In this document: positions 25,094 through 33,959 of the stretch, one piece after another | How the letters are laid out: the number at the start of each line of letters is the position of its first letter | Numbering within the stretch: position 1 is the first letter of the stretch | From: Enterococcus quebecensis | Lineage (GTDB): Bacteria > Bacillota > Bacilli > Lactobacillales > Enterococcaceae | Assembly: GCF_001730365.1 (NCBI RefSeq) | Contig: NZ_MIKB01000015.1 | Coordinates: 62,001 to 126,000 of the forward strand | Reading direction: 5' to 3' | DNA length: 64,000 nucleotides | Notes under the pieces: generated by a model | Told to the model about the DNA's origin: nothing | The model's database searches: none | Seen by the model: only the letters and a program-made list of their open reading frames with translations | Translations under genes and position numbers: made by a program

Positions 25094-27019
25094 TTATTCC
25101 TCCGTTTTCTCTTCTATTTTTTTCTTTAACTCTGCCCGTTGGCTGTAATATCCTAATAAATATTTTCCATCTAATGCTTTATCTGTATATTGTTCAAGTT
25201 CAAAAGAAGCACCGACCTCATCTAATAGTTTTTGGTAGTAACTTCCTTTTCCTCTTAATCTCGCTTGATACGGAATCAAATTTTCTTGAATGATCTTCCA
25301 CGTTTTTAATGGATGATTACTAAATGCATTCATGTAACGAATAGCATTTGTACTTCTATTAATTCCTGCTTTATATAAAGCGCGTTCTTCCAGAACATCA
25401 GCCACTGCCAACATTCTTCCAAATAAATAATTACGATCCGTTTCATTTTTATCTAATGCCACATTTTTTTCCTCCTTTTTAAAATTAAAGTGCTTTTTCA
25501 TTACAGCACACGCAATACTTAGTGTTTTTTCCCATTCCCATTTTTCCATGCTTACAGGATTTGATGCTCGTTGCAAGAGATTTCTAACAAGATTGATTGG
25601 AATCATTTTGCTGTCTACAACACAAGGAAATAGTTCTTGGATTGTATTTTTTATTAAAGTGTCACTAGCTCGTGCACCAAAAGCTGCTTCAGCGATATCT
25701 CTAAGTGACGGAGCGCCCCAAAATGTGTAGCGTTGTTTATTTTTACTACCATACGTATGACGCCAGAAACAAGTTTGATGCCACTCTTCAATTCGAGCAA
25801 AGTATTGCTCTTTTTCAAACGAACGGTAGTACAAAATCCCCATTCTTCCAGGAGTAGCAGCATCTAAAATCATAATATAAATCGGCTCATGGTAAGAAAG
25901 CTTTACGCTATAACCATTCAAAGCTTTCTTAAATAATTCAGAAAACTGTTGATGCGTTGTATCTGGATTTAGTAGTATTTCTGCTTCTTCATCTTTTGCA
26001 AAAATAGCATCAAAATCAAGAAAATCAGCACTTGATTCTTCTGGATTAGGCACCTCTGTTTCTTTCCTTCCCCAAGTTAAGAAAACTCGTCCATCCAAAA
26101 TAAATGCTTGTTTGCCAATCAGCCACTTTAAAGCATTATGCCCTTTTTGAGAGACTTCATAACTAATTGATGCGACTTGATTTTTATCTGTAAAACGACC
26201 TTTATACGTGAAATTTGTAGAATCATTTCCCGAGATCAATTTCGCCATATCTCCACCATAGCGTACTTTTGAAGGATGATTTTCTGTTAGAGGTAACATT
26301 TCTCCAGTCACATAATCCAGTCCTTCATTCGTCAGCTCGTTTGTATAATAGGCGACAAATGAGTCAATTACTTCTGAATCTCCCCAGAGTGGGCGTTTTC
26401 CTGTCCCCTGTTCTTGAACAGCAAATCTAACAAAAGAGGTTGCTTGTTCTCCAACTACTACACTAAATAAAGGTGGCTTCTCCCCAAGTTCTGCTTCTAG
26501 TTCCTTTGACCATTTGGGGATAAGTTGATGATCCTTCTCAAACATTACATTTTCTTGTACTAAATCTTCAATCAGTGTTCCTTTTTCTAAATACCTTAAA
26601 ACACTTTTAACAACTGACTGGGAATAATCTGATTCGCACCATGCCTGCAAATTTTCTATATACATCTGATAAGAATTTTTTCCAGCTTTATTCTTTTTAT
26701 ATACACCACCATATTTTTCAAAATCTCCTGCAACATAGACTAAGTTATCATGGATTAAATGGGGTGCAGACGTTGAGCCAGATCTTCCTGCAGACTCAAT
26801 CGTTACTGGAATCATAGTTTGTGCCTCTTCTTTCGGCACTACATTTGCTGAATCAAATTCACCGTCTGGCGTTATCGTTACTTCGATTTGAGCATTTTGA
26901 TAAGCATGTGCAATTGGTAAAAGAACGATTTCTTTTCCAGAAGATGTTCGTTGAACTTTCCCTACTTGATCAGCATTTTCTTTGTAAGTTTCATATAAGT
27001 CATTTAACCAACTCATCAT
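25094..27019 (-). CDS. cas8c: Type I-C Cascade large subunit Cas8c (Csd1)
   Basis: A 641-residue Csd1/Cas8c, about normal family length. It recognises PAM and positions target DNA; the short internal product of I-C cas8c genes (Cas11c) could start inside the C-terminal third, but I cannot pick its start. The ATG overlaps the cas5c stop as ATGA, with AGGAGGTT upstream. The C-terminal sequence ending [18 protein letters not shown] is the usual Csd1 end. Confidence 0.95.
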   Translation of the reverse strand: MMSWLNDLYETYKENADQVGKVQRTSSGKEIVLLPIAHAYQNAQIEVTITPDGEFDSANVVPKEEAQTMIPVTIESAGRSGSTSAPHLIHDNLVYVAGDFEKYGGVYKKNKAGKNSYQMYIENLQAWCESDYSQSVVKSVLRYLEKGTLIEDLVQENVMFEKDHQLIPKWSKELEAELGEKPPLFSVVVGEQATSFVRFAVQEQGTGKRPLWGDSEVIDSFVAYYTNELTNEGLDYVTGEMLPLTENHPSKVRYGGDMAKLISGNDSTNFTYKGRFTDKNQVASISYEVSQKGHNALKWLIGKQAFILDGRVFLTWGRKETEVPNPEESSADFLDFDAIFAKDEEAEILLNPDTTHQQFSELFKKALNGYSVKLSYHEPIYIMILDAATPGRMGILYYRSFEKEQYFARIEEWHQTCFWRHTYGSKNKQRYTFWGAPSLRDIAEAAFGARASDTLIKNTIQELFPCVVDSKMIPINLVRNLLQRASNPVSMEKWEWEKTLSIACAVMKKHFNFKKEEKNVALDKNETDRNYLFGRMLAVADVLEERALYKAGINRSTNAIRYMNAFSNHPLKTWKIIQENLIPYQARLRGKGSYYQKLLDEVGASFELEQYTDKALDGKYLLGYYSQRAELKKKIEEKTEE

Positions 27020-27747
27020 TCAACCTCCTGTTCCAAGGTATTAAACAATTGATCGACAGTTTCTATCGCTGAAGGTTCAAATATTTTTGCTTGCATCGTT
27101 CTAAGCGGTCGAACTAAAGTACATTCCTCTGGACGTGGAAACTTAATAATTCCTTTTTCCATAATCGGACGCCATAAACGAACAGCTAGTTCGTCTTTTC
27201 CTGTTTCATCTGGATAAGATAACCCGTGCACCATCGTGCCAAAATGTAACTCCCCTTCATAATTGTCATAGTCACCTTTTGTCGCACCAAAATCAACAGG
27301 TTCCACATATCCTTGACATTCTCTGGTTCCAAGAAAAATATCTCTTCTTCCGCCAGCTTTGATTGACCGTTTTAAAATTTGATAATGCTTATCTTCATTC
27401 CAATCCCCTTTTAAATCAGGACGATGTTGATTAAACTCAAAGTGGACTTTCACTTCATAAACAGGCTTTTTCAAATACGTATAATACGCCAAATCACTAG
27501 CGCTACTATCGTTGTATTTCATTGGTCGCATGCCTTTTGATTCCATTTGAATCGAGTTCATCACGCGAACTTCATCAATGTAGTACACAATTGATGGTTT
27601 CCAATAAATGCTTTCTGTGATTCCTTTTAGTGCTTGATAGGTGGGAACTTGGTAGGTCATTTTTTCACCACCCATTTTTGTCAAAGGATCTGTAAAAAGA
27701 GCGTATTCACCTTCAACTCTAAATGAAATCTGATTTTTATATCTCAT
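27016..27747 (-). CDS. cas5c: Type I-C Cas5 (Cas5c/Cas5d), crRNA processing
   Basis: A 243-residue Cas5d-type RAMP protein. In type I-C this subunit replaces Cas6 and cuts the repeat RNA. The early [20 protein letters not shown] segment and the [11 protein letters not shown] motif are typical of the subfamily. The ATG at 27747 has AAGGAGGAAG upstream and begins MRYKNQISF; the frame is open to 27792 but earlier codons have no ribosome-binding site. It overlaps cas8c by 4 bp. Confidence 0.95.
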   Translation of the reverse strand: MRYKNQISFRVEGEYALFTDPLTKMGGEKMTYQVPTYQALKGITESIYWKPSIVYYIDEVRVMNSIQMESKGMRPMKYNDSSASDLAYYTYLKKPVYEVKVHFEFNQHRPDLKGDWNEDKHYQILKRSIKAGGRRDIFLGTRECQGYVEPVDFGATKGDYDNYEGELHFGTMVHGLSYPDETGKDELAVRLWRPIMEKGIIKFPRPEECTLVRPLRTMQAKIFEPSAIETVDQLFNTLEQEVE

Positions 27748-27791
27748 AGTTGCTTCCTCCTTTATGATCAAACTCTTGAAGTTAGATAACA

Positions 27792-30221
27792 TTAAAACCC
27801 TAAATAACCACTCGCCGCTTCTGCTTCTATATCTATTCCAAACTTCAAATCATATGCATTACTGGTAAGAGCCAAAATATCTCCATTCAACAATGGATAA
27901 ATTCCGCCACTTGCTTGAAGTTCCATCAATTCATGCTGGAAGATATTGACCATATATTGTTGTGCTTTTTTCAACGTTGGCGCATACGCTTCTGGTCTTA
28001 ACTCACCATTTAAATCCGCAATCAATTCATTCCCATATTCATATGGAACAAGCACCGATGTTGTTGGACTATCGATAACTTGAAAATACTTCCCCACTGT
28101 TTTAGGACTGCTTCTAAATACTAAGATAGGAGCAGAACCATGTGTTCGTTTATAATGTTCCAGCGCATTAGCACCTTCTCCTAATAAACTAAATAGTTCG
28201 AGCGATGTTTTTTTAACGGGATAGTTTAATTCATTCTTAAAACAATCATAATAACGATCAAAATACCGTTTTTGAACATCATGAGAAAGTAATTCATCTT
28301 GTTCGAGTTCACTGTTTTCTTTAAGAATATTTAGCGAAATTCCTTGTCCCTTTTTAATTTCTGGCAAATGAGTTAGATTTTCAAGGTCTGTTGAAAGATT
28401 GACTAGGTAGACTGGCTGCTGTGCGGTTTCCCCATGTCTATTGCAACGCCCTGCGGCTTGAGCAATTGAATCCAAGCCAGCTACTGAACGAATCACGGAT
28501 TGAAAACTGATATCCACGCCAGCCTCAATTAATTGAGTTGTAATACAAATTAGTTTTGTTTCGCTACTTTTTAGTTTCTCGCGTAGCTCATCCAACAAAT
28601 TTTTTCGATGTTTGGCACACATCGAGGTACTCAAATGATATAATTCAATCCCTTCTAATTGTTGCTCTTCCAAATATTGATATAAACTACGAACAGCTTT
28701 TTTGGTATTTAAAATAATCAACAAATTTTCTTTCTCTGATAAAATGTCTTGACTGAAATCGGCTAATGCTTCAAGCTTCCATGGTTCATTCGTTGTCCGA
28801 TCAATGATTTCTACTCGTTTAAACTGGGATTCTACTTCTGATAAATTCGAAACCATTTCGCCATCGGAGTCTTTGGTTAACGCTCGTCCAACATTCTCCA
28901 AAGATGGTTGAGTTGCTGTACACAGAACACTCGTTGTCGCACCGAATTTTTTTAAGAAGTTCAAACTTTCATTAAATAAATGCGTACAATTCGTTGGAAC
29001 ACCTTGAGCTTCATCAAAAATAATCACAGCATTCGTTAAATTATGAAAACGACGTGGATTTCTAGTTCCTCGACTGTAAATAGTGTTTAGAAACTGCACC
29101 ATCGTTGTGAAAATTACAGGACTTTCCCAATTGTCTTTCATTAATGCTTGTTTTTGCTCTAACGCTTCTTTTTCTGCTTCTGATTCTTCGGATTTCCTTG
29201 CTGTCATCTCTTCCTGATCTGTAAAAACATTGGAATGATGCTCTAGAATATTTCCTCCATCTTTTAAAATCTCCCGTACTGTCGCAGCGTTCTGTTCGAT
29301 AATTGTTGTGAACGGTACGACATAAATAACACGCTCTTTTCTATGTTTGATAGCGTGATTCAAGGCAAATCGTAAACTGGCCAACGTTTTCCCGCCTCCA
29401 GTGGGAATCGAAAGGGTGTAAATCCCTGTGTCTCTTTTAGCAAAAGCTTTGCATTGATCTGACATCTGCCCACGAAGTTGATTAATTGGTGTGTCAGCGG
29501 TAAATGTTGAAATGTATTCTTCCAGAGTTTCACCGTAAGATTTCAGTAAGGCTTGATTTTCATGTGCTATAAATTGTTTATCTTCTTCAAATAACATCGT
29601 ATTTGTTCGGTCAGCATCTAGTAAGCAACTATAGATGAATTTTAAAAGGAAAAATGTATCATTTTGTTTGACTCTATTTTTTCCATTTGATTGATAAAAC
29701 CCTTTCAATTCAACTATTGCTTCTGACAACAATAGTTGAAATTGTTCTTCTGACATTACTTCTTCAAAAAAACGAATTTTAATCTGTTCATAGTCCACAA
29801 CCTCTATTTCAGCTACTCGCCTAAGATAATCAGAAGTTGCTTCTCCTTCTGGTGTAAAAAAATCTTGCAGCCCTCGACTGCTGTGATGAGAAATAATCGC
29901 ATTCCCTACCAGTTCAGCAAAAATATATGAAAATGGATCACGACTATTTTTGTGGCAATAATCAAAAAGAAGCTTCCCACCCGCAGATGAATGATCCACG
30001 CTACCACGTATCACACTTTTCGGATCATCAACAGCTTTTCGCAAATATTCTTGGAATTCGTTGGAATACTTCCCTAAATCATGAAGTAAACCTGCTATAT
30101 AGCTAACTTTTCTTAATCCAATTTTTGCGCCCCACTCACCACTCAATACGGCACATTCTAGTAAATGATCTTTTAAGAGTTGCTTTTCTCCATCTGATTT
30201 CCTCACATGTGCGATATACAT
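27792..30221 (-). CDS. cas3: CRISPR nuclease-helicase Cas3
   Basis: An 809-residue Cas3 with an N-terminal HD nuclease ([14 protein letters not shown] and DHSSAGG) and a superfamily 2 helicase: Walker A PTGGGKT, IIFDEAQ box, motif III TATQPS and motif [12 protein letters not shown]. It unwinds and degrades target DNA after Cascade binding. I chose the ATG at 30221 (MYIAHVRK) because AAGGAG lies 7 nt upstream; the frame stays open to 30449, but that stretch includes the promoter. It is the first gene of a complete seven-gene I-C operon. Confidence 0.96.
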   Translation of the reverse strand: MYIAHVRKSDGEKQLLKDHLLECAVLSGEWGAKIGLRKVSYIAGLLHDLGKYSNEFQEYLRKAVDDPKSVIRGSVDHSSAGGKLLFDYCHKNSRDPFSYIFAELVGNAIISHHSSRGLQDFFTPEGEATSDYLRRVAEIEVVDYEQIKIRFFEEVMSEEQFQLLLSEAIVELKGFYQSNGKNRVKQNDTFFLLKFIYSCLLDADRTNTMLFEEDKQFIAHENQALLKSYGETLEEYISTFTADTPINQLRGQMSDQCKAFAKRDTGIYTLSIPTGGGKTLASLRFALNHAIKHRKERVIYVVPFTTIIEQNAATVREILKDGGNILEHHSNVFTDQEEMTARKSEESEAEKEALEQKQALMKDNWESPVIFTTMVQFLNTIYSRGTRNPRRFHNLTNAVIIFDEAQGVPTNCTHLFNESLNFLKKFGATTSVLCTATQPSLENVGRALTKDSDGEMVSNLSEVESQFKRVEIIDRTTNEPWKLEALADFSQDILSEKENLLIILNTKKAVRSLYQYLEEQQLEGIELYHLSTSMCAKHRKNLLDELREKLKSSETKLICITTQLIEAGVDISFQSVIRSVAGLDSIAQAAGRCNRHGETAQQPVYLVNLSTDLENLTHLPEIKKGQGISLNILKENSELEQDELLSHDVQKRYFDRYYDCFKNELNYPVKKTSLELFSLLGEGANALEHYKRTHGSAPILVFRSSPKTVGKYFQVIDSPTTSVLVPYEYGNELIADLNGELRPEAYAPTLKKAQQYMVNIFQHELMELQASGGIYPLLNGDILALTSNAYDLKFGIDIEAEAASGYLGF

Positions 30222-30260
30222 ACTTAAACTCCTTAATTGATTTCTAAATGTCTTAAATAA

Positions 30261-30269
30261 ATTATACCA
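30261..30269 (-). promoter_or_regulatory. Promoter of the cas operon
   Basis: TGGTATAAT on the minus strand is a consensus extended -10, about 40 bp upstream of the cas3 ATG. No good -35 is seen, which is acceptable for an extended -10. Confidence 0.65.
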
Positions 30270-30297
30270 TTTATAAAAAAAAGAACTATCTAAAATT

Positions 30298-30534
30298 TTG
30301 GATAGTTGGATTAATTTTTTGATTGATAGAGAAAAAAGTAACAGAATTGGAGCGATAAATATATTATTCGAAAGAGCAAATGTAGAAGGTAACTCTACGA
30401 GTACAGTTTTTTCTACTCGTATTGAAAATAAAAATGAATTAACCAACAAATCAATGATTGACGACCCTTTTTCTGATGGTTACGAAGGCGAATTTTATGA
30501 ACCCGACGAGTGGCCAGAATTAACATTTGATTAA
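30298..30534 (+). pseudogene. Possible remnant of a gene's 3' end
   Basis: A + strand frame of up to 78 codons ends in an acidic, protein-like tail (SDGYEGEFYEPDEWPEL). It has no ribosome-binding site, and its front part overlaps the cas promoter region. I take it as the leftover C-terminus of a lost gene. It may be noise. Confidence 0.3.
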
Positions 30535-30633
30535 AATAGAATATTTTCATAATAAATACATTCTTAGATAAATAAAGTTCACTGCCTTAGGTTATTCAAC
30601 TTTACTTTTTTGGTATCTATACGAAAGAAAAAC

Positions 30634-30662
30634 TTGACTCCACCTTTCTTTTCATGTATCTT
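30634..30662 (+). promoter_or_regulatory. Promoter of the par antitoxin RNA
   Basis: TTGACT, 17 bp, TATCTT on the + strand, with transcription expected near 30669 toward the shared terminator at 30699-30729. Confidence 0.6.
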
Positions 30663-30668
30663 ATAAGT

Positions 30669-30733
30669 AGAAAATAACGAGCATGTAGATACACCAAAGA
30701 CCCCATCACTTTCGAGGAGTGATGGGGTCTATT
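30669..30733 (+). ncRNA. Antitoxin RNA of an Fst-type par locus
   Basis: A short + strand RNA of about 65 nt from the promoter at 30634 to the hairpin at 30699-30729. It carries CGAGCATGT and ACACC (30678-30695), repeated in the same direction at the toxin ribosome-binding site and start (30838-30855). Because the toxin mRNA is read from the other strand, this RNA can pair with the toxin start region, as RNA II does in the pAD1 par system. Confidence 0.72.
30699..30729. terminator. Shared convergent terminator of the par locus
   Basis: GACCCCATCACT and AGTGATGGGGTC form a perfect 12-bp stem with a 7-nt loop, followed by TATTTT on the + strand. Both par RNAs would end here, as in known Fst loci. 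Confidence 0.8.
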
Positions 30734-30751
30734 TTGGCTTTCAGCCGCTTT

Positions 30752-30844
30752 CTAGTCCTGCCGATTATCAAGCCAATGTTTGAATAGTCCTAAGACTACT
30801 CCAACAATAATCGGACCAATGATTGTGGAAAATAAAACGAGCAT
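30752..30844 (-). CDS. fst: Fst/Ldr-family type I toxin peptide
   Basis: A 30-residue membrane peptide, MLVLFSTIIGPIIVG continuing into a hydrophobic helix and ending FKHWLDNRQD. This matches the Fst pattern: one membrane helix with a central Pro, then a charged C-terminus. GGAGGTGT precedes the ATG. A leader hairpin (GCGAT with ATCGC) lies just upstream, and TGCTATGCT near 30906 is a possible extended -10. Fst peptides damage the membrane and chromosome segregation when the antisense RNA is lost. The antitoxin RNA lies convergently at 30669-30733. Confidence 0.85.
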   Translation of the reverse strand: MLVLFSTIIGPIIVGVVLGLFKHWLDNRQD

Positions 30845-31118
30845 GTCGAAACACCTCCTTTATGCGATTAGTATCGCCATCGCAAAAGAGAAAGCGACCA
30901 CTTTTAGCATAGCAAAGGTTTTGTTTCTTGCTAGCTTTTCTTCATAATTAATTCTGCTTTTGTCAAATTTGTCCTATTCTTAAAACTATTTTGACCATTT
31001 TCATTAATTTTTACTTCGCAGAAAAAAATAGCCATTTCAAAAATTTTTTGTTATTTTTCTTTATATATAAGGGAGCATGATTTCGATGTTATTTAATACC
31101 GTTCCACAAAAAAACTCA

Positions 31119-31147
31119 TTGTGAACCAGCCACTCTTTATGTATAAT
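31119..31147 (+). promoter_or_regulatory. Strong promoter of a small RNA
   Basis: TTGTGA, exactly 17 bp, TATAAT. No open frame with a ribosome-binding site follows before the terminator at 31352, so the product is probably RNA. Confidence 0.7.
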
Positions 31148-31153
31148 AAAACG

Positions 31154-31386
31154 CATAGGATAGAAATAACTAACATTAAAAATAAATAAATTGGCTCTTC
31201 GTGGTCTGGCGCCAACCAAACCAGAAGCCTTGTTTAAACAGCAGTATCTGTAAAACAACTTTGCCAATAGCGTAAGGATAAATCTATTTTTTGTTGTACA
31301 CTCATTACAGTGACAACATTTTTTATAGCCTCTTTATCTTGCCTATTTGTAGACGATTACAGGTCACCTGTGGATCGTCTTTTTTA
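31154..31386 (+). ncRNA. Predicted structured small RNA with element A
   Basis: About 233 nt from a near-consensus promoter to a terminator (GACGAT-ACAGG with CCTGT-ATCGTC, then TTTTTT). It contains element A (31191-31267): an outer TTGGC/GCCAA helix, a hairpin with loop CGCCAA (31197-31227) and a second hairpin around GCAGTATC. A related element B at 31509-31582 keeps the pairing with different bases. I recognise no known RNA family. It could also act from the minus strand, where the CGCCAA hairpin would be terminator-like. Confidence 0.55.
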
Positions 31387-31771
31387 TTTCTATCCTATAA
31401 ATTTTGAGAAAAGAAGAAATTTCAGGGGAACAACTTTCATTTAGTTCACATTGTACTTTTCATCATCTGCTCTGCCTTATTGTCAGTCGCAGTGATTCAA
31501 AGCAAAAAGGCACTTCATTGTTCGGCGCCAACCGTTCAATGAAGCCCTGAATAGAAAGCAGTATCTCTCTATCCAAGTTGCCCATTTGCCAGTACCGTAG
31601 TACCAGCTTCTTTATTGTACCTAATTCTTGTAAGAATTTCTAGACACTTTTACAATTTTTCTCTGGATGCTCAAAGAAGTTTCCTGCATACTAGCATAAT
31701 TCAACGATAGAGATGGACAGCTTTAACATTTTTCTTTTGCTCCACATACTAAAGAGAAAAGGAGAATTACC
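31387..31771. other. Non-coding stretch holding element B
   Basis: No open frame with a ribosome-binding site. It holds the structured element B (31509-31582). On the minus strand TACAAT at 31614-31619 could be a -10 for an RNA reading through B and ending at its GAAGTGCC-TTTTT, but the -35 is poor. Confidence 0.4.
31509..31582. repeat. Structured element B, paralogue of element A
   Basis: It shares with A the loop CGCCAA, the motif GCAGTATCT and an outer GGC/GCC helix. The stem around CGCCAA is CTTCATTG/CAATGAAG here and CTTC-TGGT/ACCA-GAAG in A, and the second stem is ATAGA/TCTAT here and TTGTTT/AAACAA in A. Such paired changes argue for conserved RNA structure. Confidence 0.6.
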
Positions 31772-32044
31772 ATGAAAAATTCCATCATCTGCATCAAAAC
31801 TGTCCCTTATCAAGAGATTCTAAACCTTCGAGATTCACTCGAGCGTTTAGAATCTTGGAAAGAACCGCTAGAAGTTTTGGAAAAGTATTTTACCAATTCA
31901 ACTACGCCAATCAATAAAAAACAAGTAGTCAAACAATACTACGCTAGTGCAAAATTGTTTGAAACATTTCATAAAGATTATGCGCTTTTGATAAACGAGT
32001 CTCAAAAACAATTAGCCAGTATTACACAAAATCAAAAGATCTAA
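31772..32044 (+). CDS. Small protein of unknown function
   Basis: A 90-residue, helical, charged protein with no signal peptide or membrane segment. AAAAGGAG lies 8 nt before the ATG. It stands between the small RNA region and a broken antitoxin gene. No family is recognised. Its composition (many Lys, Glu, Gln, Leu) suggests a helical cytosolic protein. This strip holds several toxin-antitoxin remnants, but nothing in the sequence ties it to them. Confidence 0.6.
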   Translation: MKNSIICIKTVPYQEILNLRDSLERLESWKEPLEVLEKYFTNSTTPINKKQVVKQYYASAKLFETFHKDYALLINESQKQLASITQNQKI

Positions 32045-32190
32045 TCAAAAAATAAAAGGAAATAACTTTTGCGTATTTAGATATTGCAGGAGATAAATTG
32101 AAAAATCTAACGTTTTCCTGTAACATAAAAGCTTTTAAAAATGTAATTATTAGTAATTACACGACATAATAGAAAAAAGGAGGTCATCTT

Positions 32191-32409
32191 ATGGATACTG
32201 TAAAAGCATGAAAACAGGGAACTGCAATCATAGTTACCTTATCAAGTAAGTTCGCCATAAAAGAAGGTCAGGAGTTCTTTTCCTACAAAGACAGTGAAGG
32301 CATTATTTCTCTCATACCAAAAGTTGGTGACTACTTTGCTAATGCTAAACCAGGTGAGTTTACCGATAGTGATGACCATTTAGCAACTAATTCTCCCTAC
32401 AGGAACTGA
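32191..32409 (+). pseudogene. Broken AbrB/MazE-family antitoxin
   Basis: AAAAAAGGAGG precedes an ATG, but codon 7 is TGA (32209-32211): MDTVKA, stop, then KQGTAIIVTLSSKF and KEGQEFFSYKDSEGIISLIPK, which is the PemI/MazE-type swapped-hairpin DNA-binding sequence. Near the 3' end another frameshift is likely, as the tail PTGTELDD is in a different frame. No toxin gene follows. I take it as a decayed, orphan antitoxin. Reinitiation inside it is possible but has no good start. Confidence 0.7.
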
Positions 32410-32497
32410 GCTGGATGATTAAACAAAGAGACATTTTCTCTTTTTAAAACAAACGAAAGACTTAGAAGTTAGTCACCCTCTTCTAAGTCTTTTTCTA

Positions 32498-32773
32498 TTA
32501 TTTATATACATCTTTCCTATGTCCAATTGTTACAACAAGAATCGTAATTGTCCCATCGTCTATATCCGCAATAATACGATAGTCTCCAATTCGGTAGCGC
32601 CATTGACCACTTTTATTTCCGACCAAGCCTTTTCCAATAGTTCTGGGATTTTCAATGCCTTCCAGATATTTATCAATCCATGAAAGAATTAATTTTGCTT
32701 GAAATCGATCCATCTTTTTTAATACTTTTTGTGCTTCTTTTTCATACCGAACAACATACTTTTTTACTGTCAT
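32498..32773 (-). CDS. RelE/ParE-family toxin
   Basis: A 91-residue RelE-superfamily protein. Typical parts are the N-terminal KEAQKVLKKMD helix, NKSGQWRYRIGDYRII with the conserved Gly-x-x-Arg-Tyr-Arg, and the C-terminal VVTIGHRKDVY. RelE toxins cut mRNA on the ribosome; ParE members act on gyrase. The C-terminal His-Arg-x-x-x-Tyr favours RelE. Its ATG overlaps the antitoxin stop by 4 bp, the standard arrangement. Confidence 0.88.
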   Translation of the reverse strand: MTVKKYVVRYEKEAQKVLKKMDRFQAKLILSWIDKYLEGIENPRTIGKGLVGNKSGQWRYRIGDYRIIADIDDGTITILVVTIGHRKDVYK

Positions 32774-32991
32774 AAACCAAGTTCCTTCATCATTTCAGCA
32801 TGAGAAATACTTTCATCTTTCATTTGATGCTCTTTCATCAATTTATTATAGGTTTCCAAATCAATTTGATCTTCTAAACTCTCCAAAATTTTAGTCCTAG
32901 CAAGCTCAGATAAGGATAACCCATTAAAATCAGCCATTTTTTGCATGAACTCTTTTTCATCCTCAGATAGTCTGAATGTCACAGTACTCAT
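32770..32991 (-). CDS. RelB/DinJ-like antitoxin (ribbon-helix-helix)
   Basis: A 73-residue protein starting MSTVTFRLSEDEKEFMQKMA, a ribbon-helix-helix DNA-binding N-terminus, followed by an acidic helical tail that would bind the toxin. The ATG at 32991 has AAGGAGGGG upstream; the open frame continues to 33066 but crosses the promoter. A dyad at 33006-33050 covers the promoter, as expected for autoregulation. Confidence 0.87.
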   Translation of the reverse strand: MSTVTFRLSEDEKEFMQKMADFNGLSLSELARTKILESLEDQIDLETYNKLMKEHQMKDESISHAEMMKELGL

Positions 32992-33005
32992 TTCGTCCCC
33001 TCCTT

Positions 33006-33057
33006 TTGTATACAAATGTCTTACAAACATTGTAACACATTTGTACACAACTCTCAA
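33006..33057 (-). promoter_or_regulatory. Autoregulated promoter of the toxin-antitoxin pair
   Basis: On the minus strand TTGAGA (33052-33057), 17 bp, TACAAT (33029-33034). The dyad TTGTATACAAATGT (33006-33019) and ACATTTGTACACAA (33037-33050), 13 of 14 bases matching, flanks the -10 and is the likely operator. Confidence 0.75.
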
Positions 33058-33098
33058 TTTTACCATCCCTTCATTTTGGATTGTTTATACCTAGTTTT

Positions 33099-33296
33099 TC
33101 AATTCTCAATCACATAATCAATCTCAATAACCAAAGTATCGCCATCTAAAAAATACTTGTCAGTTCCTTGAATCCCTGAAAGTTCTTTCGTTCCTGTTTT
33201 CTCTTTTATCACTAATTCATTTTATGGATGTTCTGTAGGGAATTTCTCTAGTAGCTCTTCATCCCATGAAACAAGCTCCAACCTACTTTTTCCCAT
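33099..33296 (-). pseudogene. Short interrupted gene behind the DJ-1/PfpI gene
   Basis: A minus-strand frame begins at an ATG inside the end of the DJ-1/PfpI gene (MGKSRLELVSWDEELLEK), is stopped by TAA at 33222-33224 and continues in the same frame with NELVIKEKTGTKELSGIQG to a natural end. Length would be 65 codons if repaired. The family is not recognised. The continuing protein-like sequence after the stop argues for a recent nonsense mutation. Confidence 0.45.
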
Positions 33297-33900
33297 CACC
33301 TAAACTTCTAAGGTCTTGTTTTAGCGCTTCATAATACCCTAATTTAAAAAAGTTATACCATTGCGCAACTTCTTTCTCCGACATTGCTTGAAGTGCCAAC
33401 AAAATTTCTCTAGCAAACTCTAAATACCCAGTCCCATTGGCTGTAATCAAGTTATTTGCTCTTATTGCTTGGGTTTCTACAAAGTGATTTCCGCCAGTAT
33501 AGCGATCACCAGCATATTCCTTTAAGTCCTGCAATTGATTGCTCGTGTGTTTACTATCATTTAATAAACCTAAACTGCCCAGATAAACAGTTGCATCACA
33601 AATCGCAGCGATCACGGCACCTTGCTGTTCTGCTTTCTCCACTAAAGCTGTAACTGCTTCTGCTTTGTTCGTTCGCCAAGACTTTCCACCGATTAAAATC
33701 AATGCGCCAAAGTCTTTTTGACACGCTTCAGCTAGCGTATAATCCGGCAATGTGGAAAAACCGCCCATTGAATGAATGGCTTGCTTTTCATTTGAAACAG
33801 TTTTAACTGTGAATCCCTCTTCCTGATTCAGTACAGCGGCAATTGAGGCCGCTTCCCAATCTGCATATTCTTCTAACAACACAAAAAACACTTCTGTCAT
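33283..33900 (-). CDS. DJ-1/PfpI-family protein
   Basis: A 205-residue class I glutamine amidotransferase-like protein. The nucleophile elbow AAICDAT near residue 100 holds the conserved Cys, and GALILIGG is the preceding oxyanion strand. The family includes glyoxalases, chaperones and peptidases, so the reaction is not fixed. Two C-terminal helices (after about 170) extend past the core fold. A TCCTCC complement (AGGAGGAA) precedes the ATG. The WYL regulator at 33960 lies upstream on the same strand and probably controls it. Confidence 0.82.
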   Translation of the reverse strand: MTEVFFVLLEEYADWEAASIAAVLNQEEGFTVKTVSNEKQAIHSMGGFSTLPDYTLAEACQKDFGALILIGGKSWRTNKAEAVTALVEKAEQQGAVIAAICDATVYLGSLGLLNDSKHTSNQLQDLKEYAGDRYTGGNHFVETQAIRANNLITANGTGYLEFAREILLALQAMSEKEVAQWYNFFKLGYYEALKQDLRSLGDGKK

Positions 33901-33959
33901 ATTTTATTCCTCCTTATCCATTGGAATTTATCATACAACAGAAGTGTGACAACTGATTG

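Noticed and set aside
31061-31267. 68-codon minus-strand frame as a gene
   Set aside because: It runs antisense through the structured element A, has odd composition and no ribosome-binding site. The region is better explained as RNA.
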